Assembly (NCBI GenBank): GCA_963383645.1
Contig: OY726563.1
Span: 31,229,575 to 31,293,574, forward strand
Direction: 5' to 3'
DNA: 64,000 bases
Origin: Muscardinus avellanarius
Taxonomy: Eukaryota > Chordata > Mammalia > Rodentia > Gliridae
Made by a program: the position numbers and the translations under genes. This document shows, piece after piece, positions 1 through 64,000 of this stretch (position 1 is its first letter; each line of letters starts with the position of its first letter). The notes under the pieces are model-generated. The model saw only the letters and a list, made by a program, of their open reading frames with translations, did no database searches and had not been told where the DNA came from.

Positions 1-124
1 TGTAGATCAGTTTTATAAGCCTTTTGGTTGAGTTTGTTGGGTTTTCTAGGTATAGTATCGTGATATTTTAAAATAAAAAAGGATCCTGAGTTAATCACAA
101 ATGAAGAATTGATGTTACAACCTA

Positions 125-623
125 GGTGTCTGTCAAAAATGATAAATGGATACAGAACATGTGACATATACAAACAATGGAGTTTTACTCAGCTCTACAA
201 AAGAACAAATTTATGTAATTTGAAGGAAAATGGATGGAACTAGAGAATATTATGGCAAGTGAGAGCAACCAGTCACAGAAAGTCAAGGGTGGTATATTTG
301 ATGTCATATGTAAAAACTAGAGAGACAATCTGAAACGAAAGACACTTTAGATTAATGGAGAGACAGACCATTATAATAGTGGAAGGTGATTGGAGAAGGG
401 GTAAAATAATAACTGGTGAAGAAAACTGTTCTAATAATACTATCTCCATATATGAAGGAATCAATATCAATCTCATTAATATTTGCAGGAAGGAGGAAAG
501 TGGGATGAGATACAGAGGGAAACACACCAAGTGCTGTGTGCATGTATATTTATATCACTTTGAACCTCACTATGATGTATAACTACAACACAACAATAAA
601 AGTTTAAAAATAAATACATAAAT
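125..623 (+). mobile_element. L1 3' end (ORF2 C-terminus and 3'UTR)
   Basis: Begins with the L1 ORF2 C-terminal sequence (gtctgtcaaaaatgataaatgg, ...aatggagttttactcagc) and runs through 'gagaatattatggcaagtgag' to a 3'UTR ending 'acaacaataaaagtt' plus an A-rich tail. Several stops are present; 5'-truncated dead copy. Confidence 0.8.
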
Positions 624-624
624 A

Positions 625-809
625 GGCCTGGAGTGGTGGTATGCGTGTAATCCCCACACTTGGGAGGCAGAGACAGGAGGATCGCGCAGGTTCGAAGCCA
701 GCTGGGCTGGCTTAAGAGTCCCTGTTTCCAAATAAAAATGTAAAAATTGGTCTGGGAGTGTAGCCGGAGGTAGAAGGACTTCCAGGAACCCCAGTACCAC
801 CAAAAATAA
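625..809 (+). mobile_element. B1-ID composite SINE, subfamily II
   Basis: Starts with the B1-like 'gcctggagtggtggtatgcg', ends with the ID-like 'ggtctgggagtgtagccgga' and 'ccagtaccacc'. The middle 'ggcttaagagtccctgtttcc' marks the second subfamily seen in this window. Confidence 0.85.
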
Positions 810-847
810 ATACATACATACATACATACATACATACATACATACAT
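810..847 (+). repeat. (CATA)n microsatellite
   Basis: About nine perfect CATA units grown in the A-rich tail of the preceding SINE. Confidence 0.95.
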
Positions 848-978
848 AGAGATTCAGTGTGAAGACATTGCCAAAGTTTCAACATCTAATTAATGATAGA
901 GTGTGGACTTAAGTTGGAGTGTGAATAGATACTAGTAGAAAAGCAGTACTAGTGGATGATGTAAAAAGTGAAACACAA

Positions 979-1203
979 GCCAGGCGTGGTGGCGCACGCT
1001 TGTAATTCCAGCATTTGGGAGGCTGAGACCGGAGGATCTTGGTTCATGAACAGCTTCAGCCACTTAGTGAGGCCCTTTGCAACTCAGTGAGACCCGGTTT
1101 CAAAATAAAGAATAAAAAATAGGGCAGGAGGTGTAGCTCGGAGGTCGAATGTCCCTGGGTTCCATCCCCAGACCTGCCAAAAAAAAAAAAAAAAAAAAAA
1201 AAG
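979..1203 (+). mobile_element. B1-ID composite SINE, subfamily I, with target-site duplication
   Basis: Complete copy from 'gccaggcgtggtggcgcacg' to a 27-base poly-A. Flanked by an exact 11-base direct repeat 'gtgaaacacaa' (968-978 and 1204-1214), so a fairly recent insertion. Confidence 0.93.
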
Positions 1204-1710
1204 GTGAAACACAAACATGTTTTTCAACTACTGATGTCAGAGAACCATTGCTTCTGAAGGAAGAAATTCTATTTACTGAATGACTTATGACTTTTGCTGT
1301 CTCCTTAATTCAAATATTCTTCCAAAAACTGGCTATCCATCTTTAGAAAAGTGGAATTAAGTCCTAACCTTCACAAGAGTCCACTTGAGATGGATCAAGA
1401 CCTGGAAATTAGACCAGAGACTATAATTATTAGAGGAGGGTATAGATCCAATACTTCAACATATAAGAACAGATAGGAAGTTCCTCAATAAACCCCCAAA
1501 GCTCAGGAAATTAAAATAAGAATTAATAAATGGGATGGCATTAAACTAAAAAGTTTCTGCTCATCAAAAGAAACCATTAAGTACCTTGATAAAAAGCTGA
1601 CAGACTGGGAGAAGATCTTTGACAACTACTGCTCTGATGGAGGAATAGTATTTAGAATGTATAAGGAACTTACAGCTAAAAAAATAACTCAATCAAAAAT
1701 TAGCAAGTAG

Positions 1711-1923
1711 AGCCGGGTGTGGTGGCGCATGCTTGTAATCCCAGCATTCAGGAGGCTGAGACTGGAGAATCACAGGTCGCTGACAGCCTCAGCTACTTAG
1801 TGAGGCCCTCTGCAACTCAGTGAGACCCCGGTTTCAAAATAAAGAATAAAAATTAGGCAGGGGGTGTAGCTCGGAGGTCGAATGCCCCTGGGTTCCATCC
1901 CCAGACCCGCAAAAAAAAAAAAA
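1711..1923 (+). mobile_element. B1-ID SINE inserted in L1
   Basis: Complete subfamily I copy; 'gcaagta' occurs on both sides and acts as the target-site duplication. The interrupted L1 reading resumes after it. Confidence 0.9.
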
Positions 1924-1962
1924 TGCAAGTAAACTAAATAGATGCTTCAGAAAAGAAGAAAT

Positions 1963-2322
1963 ACCTCTGCGTTGCTTTTGTTGCTGAGAAATACTTAAGG
2001 TATTTCGGGATTTTTGTTGTTCCAAATGAAAAGCTCTCATAGGAAGAGCTCTAGGTAAAGAAGGAGAAACCATAGATGAGAAAATGATGTGATCTAACTG
2101 AGGAGTATGGGAGGGGGAAGGAGGAATTTCCCTAATGTATATGATGTACATTCACAAATATATCAAAGCCAATCACTAAGCCAAACATAAGGAGAAAGGG
2201 GGAGGGAATGGGATAGGAATTGAAAGGCCTTAATGACTGAGGTGTACATGTTTGCCTCATCCATCTTGTACCCCATTAAGATATATGACTACAATGCACT
2301 AATAAAAAAATAAAAAGGAAGA
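1963..2322 (+). mobile_element. Young L1 3'UTR fragment nested in older L1
   Basis: A 5'-truncated L1 3'UTR: 'ggaatttccctaatgtatat', 'aagccaatcactaagccaaa', ending 'acaatgcactaataaaa' with poly-A. 'gaagaaat' on both sides (near 1955 and 2322) is a likely target-site duplication. Confidence 0.7.
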
Positions 2323-3322
2323 AATGCAAATGGCCAATAAATATATGAAAATTGTTGAATATCTCTAGCATTTAGAAAGATGCAAATGAAAACTGCACTG
2401 AGATCCCTTGTAACCCCAATTTGAAGGTCAATCATCAAGAAGTCAAACAACAATAAATGTTGGAGAGGATGTGGGGAAATAGGAACTCTTCTACACTGTT
2501 GATGAGATTGCAAATTAGTGCAGTTGCAATAGAGATCAGTGTGGAGATCACTCAGAAAACTGGGAATAGATCCACCATATGATCCAGCTATAACCACTCC
2601 TGGGTATTTTTCCGAAGGGACCAAAATCAAAATGTTATCATGATATATGCATATCAATATTTATAGCATCACAAGTCACAATAGCCAAATTATGGAACCA
2701 ACCTAGATTACAAAATTATAGGATATACACACAATGGAATTCTAATCAACAATAAAGAACAAAATTATGCCATTTGTAGGAAAATGAATAGACCTGGATA
2801 ACATTATGTTAAGTGAGATAGACAATCATAGAAAGTGTCTGTCAACAGATGAATGAATTACAAAATTATGGGAAATACATACAATGGAATTCTATTCAGC
2901 AATAAATAAAAATAAAATTACATTATTTGAAAGAAAATGGAAGGACCTGGAGAATATTATGTTAAGTGAGATAAGCCAGTCACAGAGAGTGAAGGGTCAT
3001 ATGTTTTCTTTAATATATACAGGATAGGGAGTAACTGTGATACAAGAGAGATGCCAGATGATGAGAAGAAACCTCAGGGGAGCCAGAAAGGAGATATAAG
3101 GGCAGAGATGGAGGAAGACTTAGGTTCATTAGTAGAAATACTACCACAGACTATGGGTATACATATGAATATATAACAACGTCAATCTGGGTACTCTGTA
3201 TTGGGAGGGAGAGAAATTCGGAGTTGGGGGGGCACCAAGAGTTGTGTGCATGTATGTTATTGTCAACATGATTTGCATCATGATGTGAGACTATAATGCA
3301 CCAATAAAAGCAAAAAAAAAAA

Positions 3323-3652
3323 AAAGAAACGAAAGTTCATATTTTCTCACATATATAGAAGCTAGGGAGTAATCAACATACAAGAAAAACTTTAATGAAG
3401 GAGAATTCCATGAGGGAGGTGGCCTAGGAGAGGGTAGCAAGGGAGAGAGAGGAAGAATAAGAATAAGAATAAAGGAAATATTTCCATTGACATTATGTAC
3501 ATACATCGGAATGGATATCATGTATGGGGAAGAGGAGGGAGCCAGAGGGAAGCTCGCCAAGGGCTGTGTGCATGTAAGTCACTCACACCCTGAACTACAT
3601 TACGATGTGAGATTACAGTGCACCAATAAAAGTATATCAAAAAAGAAAACAG
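3323..3652 (+). mobile_element. L1 3'UTR fragment
   Basis: Starts at 'gaaagttcatattttctcac' and ends 'cagtgcaccaataaaagtat' plus A-rich tail, like the other L1 tails here. Confidence 0.75.
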
Positions 3653-3835
3653 AAGTGAGACCATTATGGTAAAATAGAGGATCGTGGGAAGGGAGGAGGA
3701 GAGAGAAGAGGGAGGTACTAGGCAATGAAGTTGATCAAATTATGTTATTTGCATTTATGAAAATGTCACAGTAAAACCCACAATATGGTATAAAAGTCAA
3801 ATGTTCTTTCAAGTAATAAATATCTCTTAATTATA

Positions 3836-60824
<56,989 letters not shown>

Positions 60825-61579
60825 TGAAATATTTCTATATTAGTCATACAGCTATCAGGCAAGTTTGAGAAAAATTGATATCACAGGCCTGAAGAATCTG
60901 AAAGCTTCCACATTTCAAGTGATAATCTGCAAAGATTCATTGAGCAAAGTTAGAGATAATATTGTAATAAATGTTGCAAATCCACTGTTTGAGAAACTCT
61001 TCATCAATATAGATTGTATAATGCAATCCATATATTCATATGGATTATTTATTTTATGACTAATGTACTTATCATTTGAAGGTCTCTGTTGGTTACCATA
61101 AAGAATACATTATATGATCCTATCAGAATAAGAAAGTCTTCATTTTCCCATAGATAAAAACAAATCTGTAGAGCATGGCCAATCTCAAAACATTATTGCT
61201 TTTTCTTATTCTCTACAATTCAGACCATGAGTAGGAATAGTATTATCTTGACTCACAGTGGGGAGAGGGCAGTAGTCAATATGCCTGGTTCATTACATTC
61301 CTACTTTTGAGATTCACAATCCAGGCCTTGAGTTATAGGCAGAAAAACAAGCTTACAACTGTTTCTAAAAAGTAAATGCCAATGTAATATAGAATGTTCT
61401 AATCTAGATCAACAGCACCTTGGACTCACTCTCAGCAACTAGAATCTCTATATATTGACAATAACTATAAGTCAAAAGGAAGATGAAAAGGACATTTATG
61501 AAGCCAAATATTGTTCTTTATATACATAAAGGGAAAGGGAACTATTATTGAAGATGAGGGACTCAAATCCATTTTACTT

Positions 61580-61768
61580 AGTTCGCTTCTAGGTCTATGA
61601 CTGACTATGTGAACTTGGGCTAATTCACTTCCATAGACTTGTGCTCTCATTTGTAATATAATTATTTCCTCTAGCTTATAGGGCTGCAGTCTGGCTTGAA
61701 TAAACATTTTACATGGAGCTGTTATTTTATTGGGCACATTTTAAGCTCTCAATAAATGCTAGGTAGTA
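61580..61768 (+). repeat. MIR element
   Basis: 'gactatgtgaacttgggcta', 'gtgctctcatttgtaatata' and 'agctctcaataaatgctagg' follow MIR order. Confidence 0.7.
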
Positions 61769-62285
61769 TATGTTGCTTAGAAGCATTTATATTACGATTT
61801 ACAGGAACTCCAGTTTATACTGCCAAATATAAAGGGAGATTATTGTTCAGTGTTGATCATATATGGCTTAATCCAGATGTTGAAATCTTATGAAGGCCTT
61901 GGTGTGGGGGGAGTCTTATGGCATTCTTTTCATTTTCTGGATTCATGCAGAGTTGGCCTCCAGCATCAGCATGCTTCTCCTGGGCACCAATAGCTATAGT
62001 GGCTGCAATCCTCTCATCCTTGAATCACACTACCCAGAGAGAAGAAAGTTTCTTCCCCTCCAGCAGTCAAAACAATCCCTTGATCCTGGTTCTCCTAATT
62101 ACATTTTTTTACCATCCTGAGCTAATAACTATAAAGAGGCAAGATGCATTGTCTCTTAAGGCAATAAGAACATATACTGGTTCTAAAGGTGAGGTTTCCC
62201 AAAAGAAATCCAGGTGCAGTACTACTAAGGAAACCATAATAAATACTAGACAATAAAACAAATGATACTCCCCATATCATCATCA
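61769..62285. other. Unique intron
   Basis: A 112-codon open frame here has no homology or splice support. Confidence 0.45.
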
Positions 62286-62289
62286 AAAG

Positions 62290-62430
62290 CAGCATTGTTC
62301 TTATTTAATGATTCCAACAACTCTATGAAATAGGTATCAGTATCCCCATTTTAAAGATAAGGACACTGAGACTCAAAAGTTAAATATTATTTGCTGGTGA
62401 GGTCTAGTAACTGATGGCCTGAAATTTGGT
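62290..62430 (-). repeat. MIR fragment, antisense
   Basis: 'ccattttaaagataaggaca' with 'ctgagactcaaaag' resembles reverse MIR. Confidence 0.6.
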
Positions 62431-62518
62431 ATAAATAACTCACAGAAAATCTTTAGGAGATTTATTTGGACTGTGGACATAAGTGACAGCAAATTACAAT
62501 TTAAAAATATTAAAGCCA

Positions 62519-62738
62519 GCTGGGCGTGGTGCCGCATGCTTGTAATCCCCACACTTGGGAGGCTGAGACAGGAGGATCGCGCAGGTTCGAAGCCAGCCTC
62601 AGCTAGTTAGTGAGGCTCTCAGCAACTTAGTGAGACCCTGTTTCAAAACTAAAATATAAAATAGGGCTGGGAATATAGCCCAGAGGTAGAAAGCCTCTGG
62701 GTTCCACCCCAGCACCACAAAAAATAAAATAAATAAAA
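62519..62738 (+). mobile_element. B1-ID SINE
   Basis: 'gctgggcgtggtgccgcatg' to 'gttccaccccagcaccacaa'. Hybrid of subfamily I and II diagnostic bases. Confidence 0.9.
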
Positions 62739-63176
62739 TAAAAATATTAAAGCCAACATAAATGTGATAAGGAAAAGTACATTATTAATAGCAATTGAAT
62801 CCAAAATAGCATAATATTCCTTGTTGTTAAATGTAGGAAATATTTGATCATTTAGCAGTAAGCCTCCTGAAACTGAATGTAAACCCTTATTAATTGCATA
62901 CTTTGGTGTATTATAAATGAGCATCAATATTAGAAAATATCCAACACACCAAATGTATGCATCTTAGTATATGAAACTAATTTTCCTGTAACAATGAAGC
63001 ATATAAGGAGCCAGGCACAGTGGAATATGCCTTTAATCCCAGCTGCTTGGGAGGCTGAGACGAGGGTCACAGGTTCAAGACCTGCCTGGGCAACATCGCC
63101 AAGTCTAAAAATAAATAATAAGAAGGGCTGGGGGTGTAGTTTAGTGGTAAAGTGCCCCTGGGTTCAATCCTCAGTA

Positions 63177-63183
63177 ACACACA

Positions 63184-63227
<44 letters not shown>

Positions 63228-63243
63228 TACACACACACACACA
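63177..63243 (+). repeat. (CA)n microsatellite
   Basis: CA units with scattered T changes. Confidence 0.95.
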
Positions 63244-63341
63244 ACCAGCCTGGGCAACATTGCCAAGTCTAAAAATAAATAATAAGAAGGGCTGGGGGTG
63301 TGGTTTAGTGGTAAAGTGCCCCTGGGTTCAACCCTCAGTAA

Positions 63342-63349
63342 TACACACA

Positions 63350-63397
<48 letters not shown>
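63342..63397 (+). repeat. (CA)n microsatellite, second copy
   Basis: Duplicate of the previous tract. Confidence 0.95.
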
Positions 63398-63398
<1 letters not shown>

Positions 63399-63430
63399 CC
63401 AGCCTGGGCAACATTGCCAAGAACCTGTCT

Positions 63431-63893
63431 AAAAATAAGAGGCTAGTTGGGAATCATTTTGGAGGGAAAAACAGAATCTGTCAGGTTAGTGTTCTAGAAA
63501 AAGTTGAAAGATTTGCTAGGACGATATCCAAGTTCCTCCAGGCTCCTACCAGACATCCTTCACTTAAGGATCAACAATTTTCTTTGGTAACCCCATCCAC
63601 ATCACCATTGGGTGGTTACCTTTCTATCATAAGGGAAAAGCATCTTTGAAATTCTCTGAGCCTGCTGATGATAAAAAGTACTGATTGTGCCCACTCTAGA
63701 AGACCATCAATCCTCTGCTAGATCCTCTCAGATTCCTAATCATTCTAAAAGGTTTCCTTCAACAGCCTCTACCTGAGACTCTTTAGAAGCCTGGCCTCAG
63801 GTTACTGTAGTTTTTGCCCATTTGAACAGAGAGCCAGTTGTTCCTGAAAGTTTGTGTATCCCTGCCACAAAAACAACCCTTAATAACCAATAG
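63431..63893. other. Unique intron
   Basis: Nothing recognised; the next SYTL5 exon is not here. Confidence 0.5.
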
Positions 63894-63894
63894 G

Positions 63895-64000
63895 TGAGCC
63901 AGGTGTGTCGGCACACACTTATAATCCCAGCACTTGAGAGGCTGAGACAGGAGGATTGCGATTCAAGAACAGCTTCAGCTATGTAGTGAAGCCTTTTGCA
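63895..64000 (+). mobile_element. B1-ID SINE cut by the window end
   Basis: 'gagccaggtgtgtcggcaca' onward; only the B1 half is visible. Confidence 0.85.

Larger units (their letters stand above)
1381..3322 (+). mobile_element. Old L1 (ORF2 3' part and tail), broken by two insertions
   Basis: Translations in shifting frames resemble L1 ORF2 near its C-terminus (WINGMALN, CKWPINI, and the region around 'ggagaggatgtggggaaata'). A SINE (1711-1923) and a second L1 3' end (about 1963-2322) are inserted in it. The sequence 2695-2836 is repeated in diverged form at 2838-2990, so either an internal duplication or a join of two L1 copies. It ends 'atgcaccaataaaagc' with a poly-A near 3322. Many stops. 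Confidence 0.78.
63008..63430 (+). mobile_element. B1-ID SINE with tandemly amplified 3' part and (CA)n
   Basis: One SINE (63008-63178). The part 'gcctgggcaacatcgccaag' through the ID half and (CA)n is repeated at 63246, and a third partial copy starts at 63402. Period about 155-162 bases. Confidence 0.92.

Noticed and set aside
1100..1170. tRNA-like A/B box sequence in SINE copies
   Set aside because: The ID half is tRNA-Ala derived but lacks a cloverleaf and sits in SINEs; not a tRNA gene.
61890..62256. Open frames of 76 and 112 codons
   Set aside because: No splice context with SYTL5 phases and no family resemblance; the frame drifts into AT-rich DNA.
63080..63420. Regularly spaced repeats reminiscent of a CRISPR array
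   Set aside because: Eukaryotic SINE/(CA)n duplication; spacers are themselves repeats.
63152..63649. A 165-codon frame with Thr-His repeats
   Set aside because: Translation of (CA)n microsatellites.

Overview
The window is mammalian nuclear DNA and lies almost entirely inside one gene. Twelve short open segments on the + strand, each bounded by AG and GT splice dinucleotides and keeping phase from one to the next, encode consecutive pieces of synaptotagmin-like protein 5 (SYTL5/Slp5), a Rab27 effector. They cover the N-terminal Rab27-binding region with its eight-cysteine zinc finger, the linker, a 66-base cassette exon, and a complete or nearly complete C2A domain. The first coding exon(s), about 40 residues, lie upstream of the window. 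The end of C2A/start of the linker, C2B and the stop codon lie downstream. Coding sequence is about 1.5 kb of 64 kb; no second host gene, tRNA, rRNA or CpG-island promoter of a host gene was found. SYTL5 is X-linked in human, so this is probably X-chromosome sequence (inference).

The interspersed repeats point to a rodent. About 45 copies of a composite SINE are visible: a B1/7SL-like 5' half ('gtggcgcatgcttgtaatcc') joined to an ID/tRNA-Ala-like 3' half ('gtgtagctcggaggtcgaatg'). Such B1-ID composites are known from squirrel-related rodents (Sciuromorpha: squirrels, mountain beaver, dormice). The stand-alone ID elements with the sequence familiar from ground squirrels were not seen, so a dormouse or mountain-beaver type genome is possible; this is inference.

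Layout: 1-4080 intron with nested L1 and SINE copies; 4081-4290 exon A (zinc finger); 4291-18882 large intron containing a recent 3 x 234 bp tandem array (14.4-15.1 kb) and a 1.83 kb composite retroelement (15.6-17.4 kb) with a 16-bp target-site duplication; 18883-18998 exon B; a pair of LTRs at 20.5-22.2 kb; exon C at 23.5 kb; exon D at 27.3 kb; a 16 kb intron holding a 3.1 kb half-LINE with an open ORF1 on the minus strand (36.2-39.3 kb, 14-bp target-site duplication); exons E (43.7 kb), F (48.2 kb), G (51.9 kb), H (53.3 kb), cassette I (54.2 kb), and C2A exons J, K, L (56.8, 59.1, 60.7 kb).

The most unusual objects are the two L1-mobilised composites. The first (15587-17419) has an SVA-like architecture: GC-rich 68-bp tandem units, a middle region, a 50-bp VNTR, then an L1 3' tail. 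The second (36199-39296) carries an L1 5'UTR and ORF1, an antisense decayed ORF2 fragment instead of ORF2, and a duplicated 3' end. No database search was possible; family assignments rest on recognition of the sequence.
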